Source: Streptomyces violens (GTDB lineage: Bacteria > Actinomycetota > Actinomycetes > Streptomycetales > Streptomycetaceae). From it: a DNA stretch of 64,000 bases. Each line of letters opens with the position of its first letter. Positions within the stretch are counted from its first letter, which is position 1. Below the pieces are notes generated by a model. It worked only from the letters and a program-made list of their open reading frames with translations. It was not told the DNA's origin and made no database searches. The stretch spans positions 107,479 to 171,478 of the forward strand of contig NZ_JOBH01000016.1 of the NCBI RefSeq assembly GCF_000717745.1. Direction: 5' to 3'. Made by a program: the position numbers and the translations under genes. Of this stretch, positions 24,311 through 32,773 are shown piece after piece.

Positions 24311-25213
24311 GTGGAACTGCGCCATCTCACCGGATTCGTGGCCGTCGCCGAGGAACTGCACTTCGGCCGGGCCGCGGAACGCCTGCACATCGCCCAGTCC
24401 CCGCTCAGCCAGCAGATCCGGCTGCTGGAGCGGGACCTGGGCGCCGCCCTCTTCGACCGCACCACCCGCTCGGTACGGCTCACCGCGGCCGGCCAGGCCC
24501 TGCTGGAGCCGGCCCGCAACCTCCTCGCCGACGCGGCCGCCGTGCGCCGTACGGTCCAGTCGGTCAGCCTCGGCGAGGCGGGCCGGGTCACCGTGGGCTA
24601 CGCGGGCGCCAGCAGCTACGCGGCGCTGCCTCCGCTGGCCCGCGCGGTCACCTCCGAATACCCCGGTATCGAGCTGTCGTTGCAGGGCCAGGTCTACTCG
24701 GGCGAGGCGCTCGGCCGGATCACCGACGGCACCCTGGACCTCGGCTTCGTCTCGCTCCCCGTGCGGCGCGGCATCGTCTCCCGGGTCGTCCGCGTCGAGC
24801 GGCTGGTCCTGGCGCTGCCGGACACCCATCCGCTGGCCGCGCGGGAGGCGGTCGACGTCGCCGCGCTGGCGCGGGAGCGCTTCGTGACCTTCCCCGCCGC
24901 GCGCGGCTCGGCGGTGCGGGACGCGCTGGTGCACGCCTGTCACGCCGCCGGCTTCTCACCGCGCGTCGCCCAGGAGGCGCCGGACTCCTACAACCTGCTG
25001 GCGCTGGTCGGGGCCGGGGTGGGCGTGGCGCTGGTGGTGGAGTCGGCGCGCAACATCCGACTGGAGCACGTGGTCTTCCGCCCGCTGGCGGGCGAGGTGG
25101 CCCCGCTGCCGATCGCCCTCGCCTGGCGCGCGGGCAACGAGTCGGCGGCGCTGCACAACGTGCTGAAGGTCGCGGAGCGGGTGCTGCCCACGCCGGCGGA
25201 GTACGAGCCGTAA
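24311..25213 (+). CDS. LysR family transcriptional regulator
   Basis: 300-residue regulator with an N-terminal winged helix (FGRAAERLHIAQSPLSQQIRLLE) and the two-lobed effector-binding domain from about residue 85 (AGRVTVGYAGASSYAALP). GTG 24311 is chosen because GAAAGG (24296-24301) lies 9 bases before it and the protein then starts at the usual ELRHL; an upstream GTG at 24302 abuts the ribosome site. It follows the peptidase by 33 bases in the same direction. The target is unknown; no divergent partner is present. Confidence 0.88.
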   Translation: MELRHLTGFVAVAEELHFGRAAERLHIAQSPLSQQIRLLERDLGAALFDRTTRSVRLTAAGQALLEPARNLLADAAAVRRTVQSVSLGEAGRVTVGYAGASSYAALPPLARAVTSEYPGIELSLQGQVYSGEALGRITDGTLDLGFVSLPVRRGIVSRVVRVERLVLALPDTHPLAAREAVDVAALARERFVTFPAARGSAVRDALVHACHAAGFSPRVAQEAPDSYNLLALVGAGVGVALVVESARNIRLEHVVFRPLAGEVAPLPIALAWRAGNESAALHNVLKVAERVLPTPAEYEP

Positions 25214-25405
25214 CGCCGGGCACGGACGTGCCGTACGCGCGTGTCCTGGAGCCGGGCTTCGAAGCCTGCTGGTGGCGGGCGATTGTCCTCGATCACGTCT
25301 CAATGGGGTCGCGAATACATCTTGGACAGCGCTCACCGGCTCCTGCGAAGGTGATCGGCGTCTCGTCATGCCGCGCGGATCACTTCAAGGCACCTGGAGA
25401 CCCGT

Positions 25406-27085
25406 ATGCCGAACTTCGCCGACCAGGACCCCGCCCTGCGCCCGCTCCTGGACCGGGTACTGTCCGCCGACGACCGCGCCCGTATCGAACCGCTACTCAC
25501 GGAGCTCGGGGCGCTCGCCGCCGGTGAGATCGACCGGCAGGCGGCGCTCGCCGACGCCAATCCGCCCCGGCTGCGCTCCTACGCACCCGACGGCGAACGC
25601 ATCGACGAGATCGAGTACCACCCCGCCCACGACCGGCTGGCGGAGATCGCGTACGAGTGCTTCGGCCTCGCCGCGATGTCGCACCGCCCCGGCGTCCACG
25701 GCCACCCGGCGCGCACCCCGCACACCGTCAAGTACGCACTGTCCTACCTCTATGTGCAGTCCGAGTTCGGCATGGCCTGCCCGCTGTCCATGACCGACTC
25801 CGCCGCGCGCGTGCTGCGTCTCTTCGACCCCGAGCGGTACGCCGCCGAGATCGCCGCGCTCACCTCCACCGATCCCGCGACGCGCGCCACTGGCGCGATG
25901 TTCATGACCGAGAAGCAGGGCGGCACGGATGTCGGGCGCACCGAGACCGTGGCCAGTGACCGGGGAACGCACTGGACGCTCACCGGACGGAAGTGGTTCG
26001 CCTCCAACCCCGGCGCCGACATCGTCCTCACGCTCGCGCGCGTGCCGGGGCAGGGCGAGGGCACGCGCGGCCTCGGCATGTTCCTGGTGCCGCGGCTGCG
26101 CCCGGACGGCACCCGTAACGCGGTCCGCATCGACCGCCTCAAGGACAAGCTCGGCTCGCGCTCCATCGCCAGCGGCGAGGTCACGCTGGACGGCGCGTAC
26201 GCCACCCCGGTCGGCGACCTCACCCGCGGCTTCCGGCAGATGGCCGAGATGCTCAACGTCTCCCGGCTGTCCAACGCGATGCGCTCCGCCGCCCTGATGC
26301 GCCGCGCGGTCCGCGAATCGGTCGCCCACGCCCGGGAGCGGGTGGTCTTCGGTACGCCGCTGTTCGAGCAGCCCCTGATGCGCGCGACGCTGCTGCCGAT
26401 GATCCTCGACGCGGAGGCTTCACTCGCCCTGGTCCTGGAGGCCGCGGCCCGGCTGGACGAGGCCGACGCGGGCGACGCGGCCGCCCGGGACCTCGTACGC
26501 GTCCTCACGCCGCTCGCCAAGTACACGGTCTGCAAGCGCGCCCGTACCGTCACGGGCGAGGCGATGGAGATCCGCGGCGGCAACGGCTACATCGAGGACT
26601 GGGTGAACCCCCGGCTGCTGCGCGACGCCCACCTCGGCTCCATCTGGGAGGGCTCGTCCAACGTGATCGCCCTGGACGTGCTCCGCTGCCTGCGCCGCTA
26701 CGCCGCGCACCACACTCTTGCGCGGGCGTACGGGGAGCGGGCACGCGCCCTGTCCCTGCCCGCCGGGAAGCGGCTGGCGGTCCGCTGGGAGGAGCTGGCG
26801 GCCCGCGGCGACCGGCTGCTCGCGGGCCCGGCGGCGGAGCAGGAGATGCGCGCCGGGCGGTACGCGGAGGAGCTGACCCGCACCGTGATGGCGACGCTGC
26901 TGCTGGAACAGGCGGCGTACGAGTGCACGGCGCCCGTGCCGAACGGGCGGGCCCTGCTGGCCGCGCACGTCTACCTCGCGCTGCTCACCGACCCGGAGGC
27001 GCTGCCGCGCACCGCCCTTGCCCATCTGGCCGCGTTGGCGGAGGGCGGCTCGGTACCGATCGCTGTCGCCGAGGCGGATGTCTAG
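25406..27085 (+). CDS. Acyl-CoA dehydrogenase family protein, AidB-like
   Basis: FAD-dependent protein of 559 residues. The insertion-bearing N-terminus and long C-terminal helical part (residues about 430-559) match the AidB subgroup, linked to alkylation stress in E. coli, rather than 380-residue fatty-acid dehydrogenases. Flavin-site motifs FMTEKQGGTDVG and WFASNPGADI, and the late signature EIRGGNGYIEDW, are visible. ATG 25406 has a GGAG site. The preceding 192 bases hold no gene. True substrate or stress role cannot be read from sequence. Confidence 0.88.
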   Translation: MPNFADQDPALRPLLDRVLSADDRARIEPLLTELGALAAGEIDRQAALADANPPRLRSYAPDGERIDEIEYHPAHDRLAEIAYECFGLAAMSHRPGVHGHPARTPHTVKYALSYLYVQSEFGMACPLSMTDSAARVLRLFDPERYAAEIAALTSTDPATRATGAMFMTEKQGGTDVGRTETVASDRGTHWTLTGRKWFASNPGADIVLTLARVPGQGEGTRGLGMFLVPRLRPDGTRNAVRIDRLKDKLGSRSIASGEVTLDGAYATPVGDLTRGFRQMAEMLNVSRLSNAMRSAALMRRAVRESVAHARERVVFGTPLFEQPLMRATLLPMILDAEASLALVLEAAARLDEADAGDAAARDLVRVLTPLAKYTVCKRARTVTGEAMEIRGGNGYIEDWVNPRLLRDAHLGSIWEGSSNVIALDVLRCLRRYAAHHTLARAYGERARALSLPAGKRLAVRWEELAARGDRLLAGPAAEQEMRAGRYAEELTRTVMATLLLEQAAYECTAPVPNGRALLAAHVYLALLTDPEALPRTALAHLAALAEGGSVPIAVAEADV

Positions 27086-27211
27086 GAGGGCGGCGGACAG
27101 GCGGGCACGACCACCCTTTCGGCCGACGCTTTGAACACCGGAGGCCGCCGGTCCGTATGGAACCTTCACAAGACAGAAGGACAAACCGGGACCGGGACCT
27201 CTGGAGTCACC

Positions 27212-27706
27212 ATGAGCTCACCATCACAGGAACGTGCCGGCGCCGCCCGGCGCACGGTCGTCGCCGCGGCGGGCGCGGCGGGCCTGACCGCGGCGCTCGC
27301 CGCGTGCGGGGGCGACGGGGGTGGCGGGGGTGGCGGATACGGCTCGCCATCGTCCGCGTCGGGCTCGCCGTCTTCCGGCGGTTCCCCGTCGTCCGAGAGC
27401 GGTGCCACCGGCGGGGGCGCCAAGGCGCTGGCCAAGACCTCGGAGATCCCCGCCGGCGGCGGGAAGATCTTCAAGGCGCAGAAGGTCGTGGTGACCCAGC
27501 CCGAGAAGGGCGATTTCAAGGCGTTCTCGGCGATCTGCCGGCACGCGGGCTGCCTCGTGGCCGACGTCAGCGACGGCACGATCAACTGCCGCTGCCACGG
27601 CAGCAAGTACGCCATCGCGGACGGCAGCGTGCGGCACGGCCCGGCGACCAAGGGCCTGCCGGCCGTACCGCTGAAGGTCCGGGGCGGCGAGATCGAACTG
27701 TCCTGA
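27212..27706 (+). CDS. Rieske [2Fe-2S] lipoprotein, Tat-exported
   Basis: 164-residue cell-surface iron-sulfur protein. A twin-arginine leader (AARRTVVAAAGAAGL) ends in lipobox LAAC (Cys32). A Gly/Ser-rich flexible linker (about residues 33-70) precedes a Rieske fold. The cluster ligands are visible: Cys109 and His111 (ICRHAGC), then Cys126 and His129 (CRCHGSK), with Cys114 and Cys128 able to form the usual disulfide. ATG 27212 has a GGAG site. It stands alone rather than in an oxygenase or bc1 operon; such orphan proteins are common in Streptomyces and their electron partner is unknown. Confidence 0.93.
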   Translation: MSSPSQERAGAARRTVVAAAGAAGLTAALAACGGDGGGGGGGYGSPSSASGSPSSGGSPSSESGATGGGAKALAKTSEIPAGGGKIFKAQKVVVTQPEKGDFKAFSAICRHAGCLVADVSDGTINCRCHGSKYAIADGSVRHGPATKGLPAVPLKVRGGEIELS

Positions 27707-27729
27707 GCCCCCGCTCTTCAAAACTCCCC

Positions 27730-28383
27730 TCACCGCACCCGCGGCGACCGCTTCCAGCAGGTCAGTACCGCGTCCGTGGAGGTGACGGTGGCGACCAGGG
27801 CGAGCGTGTTCCGCACCATCGCCGGGGTGTACTCGGCCGGCACCCCGGCGATGGCATCGGCGGGCACCACCGCCGTGTAGCCGAGGTTGACCGCGTCGAA
27901 GACCGCGTTCGGTATCGCCACGTTCGCCGAGACGCCGACGATCACCACGTTGCGGACGCCGAGGTTGCGCAGCAGCGCGTCCACCTCCGTACCGGCGATC
28001 GGCGACAGCCCGTGCAGCCGCCGGACGACCAGGTCGTTCTCGGACACCGGTATCGGGTCGGCGATCCGTACCGCGGTCGTCCCCGTGAGCTGCTGTACGG
28101 GCAGTTGCCCGGCCGCGCGGAAGAGGCGGGCGTTGCGGCTGGAGCCGCGGCCGTCGGGGCGGCGCTCGGCGACCGCGTGCAGGACCTGAACGCCGGCCTC
28201 GTGCGCGGCGGCGGTCAGCCGCGCCACCCTGGCCAGCGCGCCGGACGTACGGGCGGCCTCGGCCAGTTCGGGCAGCGCGCTGTCCGCGCCGACGACACCG
28301 TTCTGGCACTCGACGGTGAGCAGCGCGGTGATGGCGGGGTCGAGCTGCTCGACGAGGTGCGCGACTTGGGATTCCGTGGGCAT
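27730..28383 (-). CDS. Isochorismatase-fold protein lacking the catalytic triad
   Basis: 217 residues of the isochorismatase-like hydrolase fold. AGGAGG 7 bases before ATG 28383 fixes the start. The expected Asp-Lys-Cys triad is not there: the first Asp is replaced by Glu25 (TVECQNG), the Lys region reads VVRRLHG (about residues 119-125), and the Cys position is Ala156 (SANVAIPN). The fold's GVSANV and GY..VV.ADA.AG segments are intact. It may bind rather than hydrolyse a ligand, or use different chemistry. It converges with the Rieske gene and diverges from a flavin split-barrel gene. Confidence 0.82.
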   Translation of the reverse strand: MPTESQVAHLVEQLDPAITALLTVECQNGVVGADSALPELAEAARTSGALARVARLTAAAHEAGVQVLHAVAERRPDGRGSSRNARLFRAAGQLPVQQLTGTTAVRIADPIPVSENDLVVRRLHGLSPIAGTEVDALLRNLGVRNVVIVGVSANVAIPNAVFDAVNLGYTAVVPADAIAGVPAEYTPAMVRNTLALVATVTSTDAVLTCWKRSPRVR

Positions 28384-28622
28384 GGGGGAACCTCCTGGGA
28401 TGACCCTGGGACGGGGCTTGGGAGCGGAGCCTGGGGTGGGGCCTGGTGGGCGGTCGTGGGGTGGTCCGGGTCCATTGCGTTCGTAGGGACGCTCCGGGCG
28501 TCCATTGCGTTCGTCGGGCGGAAGGCTCATGATTCCTGACACCTGGTCAGGTGGCCAGGGAGCGACCGGGGAGGTGGCCGCGGATGGCGGCAGCGGCAGG
28601 GCAGCGCAGGGGACGCCGGATC
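28384..28622. other. Divergent intergenic region with a 15-bp direct repeat
   Basis: 239 bases between the isochorismatase-like gene and a split-barrel flavoprotein gene. GTCCATTGCGTTCGT occurs at 28470-28484 and 28500-28514, exactly 30 bases apart (about three helical turns). No gene is visible here. Confidence 0.6.
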
Positions 28623-29054
28623 ATGATGAGCCCGGAGGAGTTGGACGCCTTTCTGGCACGGCAGCGGACCTGCCGGATCGCCACGGTCGGGCCGGACGGC
28701 GCACCGCACGTCGGGGCGCTGTGGTTCGTCTGGGACGGCACCGCAATGTGGCTGTACTCCCTCACCCGCAGCCGACGTTGGGCCCACCTCGTGAAGGACC
28801 AGCGGGTGGCGGTCGTGGTCGACGACGGCCACGAGTACGGCGAACTGCGCGGCGCCGAACTGTCGGGCAGCGTGGCGTTCGTCGGCGAGGCACCGCGGCG
28901 CGGCGAGCCCTGCCCGGAGCTCGCGGCGCCCGAAGAGCTCTTCGCGGCGAAGTACTTCGGCCTGGAGACGATGCCGCACGACGGCCGGCACGCCTGGCTG
29001 CGGCTCACACCGGACGCGGTGGCCTCCTGGGACTTCCGCAAGATCCCGGGTTAG
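28623..29054 (+). CDS. Pyridoxamine 5'-phosphate oxidase-like FMN split-barrel protein
   Basis: 143 residues with the split-barrel pattern CRIATVGPDGAPHVGALWFVWD and a second strand pair VAVVVDDGHEYGELRGAELSGS. Such proteins bind FMN, F420 or heme and reduce or sense small molecules. ATG 28623 begins MMSPEEL; an upstream in-frame GTG would add a basic tail with no better ribosome site. Its partner and substrate are unknown. Transcribed away from the isochorismatase-like gene across the repeat-bearing intergenic region. Confidence 0.82.
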   Translation: MMSPEELDAFLARQRTCRIATVGPDGAPHVGALWFVWDGTAMWLYSLTRSRRWAHLVKDQRVAVVVDDGHEYGELRGAELSGSVAFVGEAPRRGEPCPELAAPEELFAAKYFGLETMPHDGRHAWLRLTPDAVASWDFRKIPG

Positions 29055-29082
29055 CCGCCGGGGCGAGCCGGCCGAGCGCGCC

Positions 29083-29793
29083 TCAGCGGTCGTCCTCCGG
29101 GGTCCAGGTCAGCAGCCGTACCTCGGCGACCGTACGGAGGTGCCGGCGCATGGCCGCCGCCGCGGCCTTCGGGTCGCCCGCCCGGACGGCCTCCAGGATC
29201 CGCCGGTGCTGCGCGAGTGACCGCTTGGGGCGGCCGGGCTGGCGCAGCGATTCGTTGCGGCTCTCGCCGATCTGCTCGGCGATGGAGCGCATGAACTCGG
29301 CGAGCAGCGCGCTGTGCGCCGCCGCGGTGACGGCGGCGTGGAAGCGGCGGTCGCCCTCGACGCCCGGGCCGCCGTCCTCGACGTCCTTCGCCATGTGCGC
29401 CAGGGCGTCGTCGAGCGCCGCGAGGTCGGCGTCCGTACGGCGGCGGGCCGCCAGTTCGGCGAGCTTGGTCTCCATGGCCTCGCGCGCTTCCAGGACGTCC
29501 GGCAGCCGGCGGCGCCGCTCGACCAGGCGCTCGACGGGCTCCGCCGCGTCGAGGGTGTCGCGCACCAGATAGGTGCCGCCGCCGTGCCGCACCTCGACCA
29601 GGCCCTGCACCTCCAGCACGACGATCGCCTGCTTCACGGACGCCCGGCTGACGCCGAGCCGCTGGGCCAGCTCGCGCTCCGCCGGCAGGCGGTCGCCCGC
29701 GCCCAGCCCGTCTTCGGCGGCGTACTGGCGCAGCCGCTCGACCACCTGCTCGTAGAGCCGTGGCCGGGACATCGGGCGCAGTGCCTCGGACAT
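29083..29793 (-). CDS. GntR family regulator (FadR/FCD type), probable malonate-operon repressor
   Basis: 236 residues. The N-terminal winged helix (PAERELAQRLGVSRASVKQAI) is followed by an FCD domain with candidate metal or acid ligands in DRRFHAAV, AQHRRILEA and MRRHL. ATG 29793 has a GAGGGGGC ribosome site. It diverges from the MatC/MatB genes across a 130-base region with two symmetric elements, the layout of MatR in rhizobial malonate operons, so control of malonate uptake is the likely role. Confidence 0.85.
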   Translation of the reverse strand: MSEALRPMSRPRLYEQVVERLRQYAAEDGLGAGDRLPAERELAQRLGVSRASVKQAIVVLEVQGLVEVRHGGGTYLVRDTLDAAEPVERLVERRRRLPDVLEAREAMETKLAELAARRRTDADLAALDDALAHMAKDVEDGGPGVEGDRRFHAAVTAAAHSALLAEFMRSIAEQIGESRNESLRQPGRPKRSLAQHRRILEAVRAGDPKAAAAAMRRHLRTVAEVRLLTWTPEDDR

Positions 29794-29860
29794 CGGTTGG
29801 CCCCCTCGATCGGTTCCTGTCGCGACAAGAGTATTGACGCACTCCGTCGGCGAGCAGCAA

Positions 29861-29897
29861 AGTGGCTCAGCCACTTGGCCACTGTGCCACCTGGCCA
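29861..29897. promoter_or_regulatory. Operator region between the GntR gene and the malonate carrier
   Basis: AGTGGC-TCA-GCCACT is a perfect palindrome (29861-29875). It is followed at once by two TGGCCA elements ten bases apart (29876-29881, 29892-29897). GCCAC recurs at 29870, 29879 and 29886. Likely binding sites for the divergent GntR protein. Confidence 0.6.
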
Positions 29898-29923
29898 TTA
29901 TCGTCCCACGAACGGAGCCGCAG

Positions 29924-31198
29924 ATGTCGCCCGAAGTGCTCTCGATACTCGTGCTCGCGGTGATCTTCGTACTGGCCACGACCCGCTCCATCAACATGGG
30001 CGCGCTGGCGTTCGCGGCGGCGTTCGGCGTGGGCACGCTGGTCGCGGGCATGGACGCGGACGAGATCTTCGCGGGCTTCCCCGGCGATCTGTTCGTGGTC
30101 CTGGTCGGCGTGACATACCTCTTCGCCATCGCCCGCGCCAACGGCACCACCGACTGGCTGGTGCACGCCTCCGTACGGCTCGTCGGCGGGCGGGTCGCGC
30201 TGATCCCCTGGGTGATGTTCGCGGTCACCGCCGCGCTCACCGCGATCGGCGCGGTCAGCCCGGCGGCGGTGGCGATCGTCGCGCCGCTCGCGCTCGGCTT
30301 CGCGGCGCAGTACGGCATCAAACCGCTGCTCATGGGCGCCCTGGTGGTGCACGGCGCGCAGGCCGGCGGCTTCTCGCCGATCAGCATCTACGGGTCGACG
30401 GTCAACGGCATCGTCGCCCGCGAGGACCTGCCCGGCAGCCCGCTCGCCCTCTTCGCCGCCAGCCTGGTCGTCAACCTCCTCATCGCGGCGGTCCTGTTCG
30501 TCGCCCTGGGCGGCCTCCGACTCCCTCGTACGGGTGGCGCGAGCCGCGCGCAGAGCGACTCCGACGAGGGAAGCGCGGCCCCGGCGGCCGGTGCCCTCGC
30601 CCTCACGCCCGCCCGTGCCGCCACTCTTCTCGCCCTCCTGGCCCTCGTCGTGGCGGTGCTCGTCCTCGACCTGGACGCCGGTCTCTCCGCGATCACCCTC
30701 GCCGTCGTCCTCAGCGCCGTCTGGCCGCAGGACAGCAAGGCCGCCGTCGCGGAGATCACCTGGCCCACCGTGCTGCTGATCTGCGGCGTCCTCACCTACG
30801 TCGGCGTCCTGGACCAGATGGGCACCATCACCTGGGCGGGCGAGGCCGTCGGCGGCATCGGCATCCCGCTGCTGGCCGCGCTGCTGCTGTGCTACATCGG
30901 CGCGCTGGTCTCCGCCTTCGCCTCCTCCGTCGGCATCATCGGGGCGCTGATCCCGCTGGCCGTGCCGTTCCTGGCACAGGGTGAGATCGGGGCCGTGGGC
31001 ATGGTCGCGGCGCTCGCCGTCTCCGCCACCGTCGTCGATGTGAGCCCGTTCTCGACGAACGGCGCACTGGTGCTGGCGAACGCCAAGAATGTCGACCGGG
31101 ACGGTTTCTTCAAGCAGTTGATGGTGTACGGAGCCCTCGTGGTCGCGGCCGTACCGGCGCTGGTCTGGCTGGCGCTGGTGGTCCCGGGCTTCGGCTGA
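29924..31198 (+). CDS. matC: MatC-like dicarboxylate (malonate) carrier
   Basis: 424-residue membrane protein with about eleven hydrophobic helices, resembling the DASS/SLC13-related MatC N-terminal family. The helix-loop AIARANGTTDWLVHASV and the hairpin-like GGFSPISIYGSTVNG and VDVSPFSTNGALV repeats are the likely substrate and cation sites of the two inverted halves. ATG 29924 has a GGAG site. Followed 90 bases later by a MatB-type malonyl-CoA synthetase, so malonate import is the best guess; other C3-C4 dicarboxylates are possible. Confidence 0.8.
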   Translation: MSPEVLSILVLAVIFVLATTRSINMGALAFAAAFGVGTLVAGMDADEIFAGFPGDLFVVLVGVTYLFAIARANGTTDWLVHASVRLVGGRVALIPWVMFAVTAALTAIGAVSPAAVAIVAPLALGFAAQYGIKPLLMGALVVHGAQAGGFSPISIYGSTVNGIVAREDLPGSPLALFAASLVVNLLIAAVLFVALGGLRLPRTGGASRAQSDSDEGSAAPAAGALALTPARAATLLALLALVVAVLVLDLDAGLSAITLAVVLSAVWPQDSKAAVAEITWPTVLLICGVLTYVGVLDQMGTITWAGEAVGGIGIPLLAALLLCYIGALVSAFASSVGIIGALIPLAVPFLAQGEIGAVGMVAALAVSATVVDVSPFSTNGALVLANAKNVDRDGFFKQLMVYGALVVAAVPALVWLALVVPGFG

Positions 31199-31288
31199 GC
31201 CACGGGCCACGACCGCCGGCCCGTGGCCACAGGTATCCAGGAACGGGTACCCCGGGTACCCGAACAGCAAGAGAACGAAGGAGTTTCG

Positions 31289-32773
31289 GTGAACGAGCTT
31301 TTCCCGGCGCTGCGTACAGCGTCCTCCCGTACCGCACTGCGTTTCCAGGACCGCGCGCTGACCTACGGGCAGCTCGCCGCGTCCGCCGGCGCGCTCGCGG
31401 AGCGGATCGGCGCCGAGCGGCGGGTGGCGGTGTGGGCCACGCCCACGCTGGAGACCTCGGTCGCGGTGGTCGCGGCGCTGCTCGCGGGGGTACCGGCGGT
31501 ACCGGTCAACCCCAAGATCGGCGAGAGCGAGCTGGCACACATCGTGTCCGACAGCGCCCCCACCCTCGTCCTGGCCGAACCGGACACCGAACTCCCCGGC
31601 GCGCTCGCCACGCTCCCCCGCATCGACGTGGATCCGTACGAGGGGATCGAGGGCGGCGCGACGGCCGAGGATCAGCCGAGGACCACTGAGCCCCGGACGG
31701 TCGAGCTGCCTCCGGAGCCGGGCGCCGAGGCCCCCGCCGTGATCGTGTACACCTCCGGCACCACCGGCCGCCCCAAGGGCGTGGTCATCCCCCGGCGCGC
31801 CATCGCCGCCACGCTCGACGCCCTCGAAGACGCCTGGCAGTGGACCGCTGACGACGTACTCGTCCACGGCCTGCCGCTGTTCCACGTCCACGGACTGATC
31901 CTCGGCATCCTCGGCCCGCTGCGCCGCGGCGGCACCGTGCACCACCTCGGCCGCTTCTCCACCGAGGGCGTGGCGCGCGAACTGGGCGGCGCCGGCACGA
32001 TGCTGTTCGGCGTGCCGACGATGTACCACCGGCTGGCCGCCGAGGCGGGCGAGAACCCGGCGCTCGCCAAGGCGCTGGGCGGCGCCCGGCTGCTGGTCTC
32101 CGGCTCGGCGGCACTCCCACTGACGGACCACCAGAAGATCAAGGCGGCGACCGGCGCGCGCGTCGTCGAGCGCTACGGCATGACCGAGACCCTGATGAAC
32201 ACCGCGGTACGCGCCGACGACACCTCCGCTCCCGGCACGGTCGGCGTCCCACTCCCGGGCGTACAGGCACGCCTGGTCGACGAATCCGGCAAGGTCATCG
32301 AATCAAACGACGGCGAGACGGTCGGCGAGATCCAGGTCCGTGGCCCGAACCTCTTCGTCGAGTACCTGAACCGGCCGGACGCGACGGCCGAGGCGTTCGA
32401 CGGGGGCTGGTTCCGTACGGGCGACATGGCCACCCGGGACGCGGCGGGCCGCTACCGCATCGTCGGCCGCAAGGCCACCGACCTGATCAAGAGCGGCGGT
32501 TACAAGATCGGCGCGGGCGAGATCGAGAACGCCCTGCTGGAACACCCCGGCGTCGCCGAGGCCGCGGTAACGGGCGAGCCGGACGAGGACCTCGGCGAAC
32601 GCATCGTCGCCTGGATCGTCCCGGCACCGGGCACCCGGCCCACCCCCACGGAACTCGCCGACCACGTCGCCGCCCAACTCGCCCCGCACAAGCGCCCCCG
32701 CGTCGTCCACTACCTCGACGCCCTCCCCCGCAACGACATGGGCAAGATCCTCAAGCGGGGCCTCCATGCGTGA
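31289..32773 (+). CDS. matB: Malonyl-CoA synthetase (MatB)
   Basis: 494-residue acyl-adenylate enzyme that makes malonyl-CoA from malonate, ATP and CoA, giving extender units for fatty acids and polyketides. Visible motifs are the P-loop YTSGTTGRPKG (about residue 152), the A5 motif YGMTET, the hinge and CoA region GRKATDLIKSGGYKIGAGEIE, and the catalytic Lys in DMGKILKRGL at the end. GTG 31289 has a GAAGGAG site. Length and the short acyl pocket region agree with Streptomyces MatB. Its stop overlaps the start of the carboxyltransferase gene by 8 bases. Confidence 0.92.
   Translation: MNELFPALRTASSRTALRFQDRALTYGQLAASAGALAERIGAERRVAVWATPTLETSVAVVAALLAGVPAVPVNPKIGESELAHIVSDSAPTLVLAEPDTELPGALATLPRIDVDPYEGIEGGATAEDQPRTTEPRTVELPPEPGAEAPAVIVYTSGTTGRPKGVVIPRRAIAATLDALEDAWQWTADDVLVHGLPLFHVHGLILGILGPLRRGGTVHHLGRFSTEGVARELGGAGTMLFGVPTMYHRLAAEAGENPALAKALGGARLLVSGSAALPLTDHQKIKAATGARVVERYGMTETLMNTAVRADDTSAPGTVGVPLPGVQARLVDESGKVIESNDGETVGEIQVRGPNLFVEYLNRPDATAEAFDGGWFRTGDMATRDAAGRYRIVGRKATDLIKSGGYKIGAGEIENALLEHPGVAEAAVTGEPDEDLGERIVAWIVPAPGTRPTPTELADHVAAQLAPHKRPRVVHYLDALPRNDMGKILKRGLHA

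Noticed and set aside
22169..24943. A 924-codon minus-strand frame opposite the S9 peptidase
   Set aside because: Same shadow effect; the peptidase triad and propeller blades lie on the plus strand.
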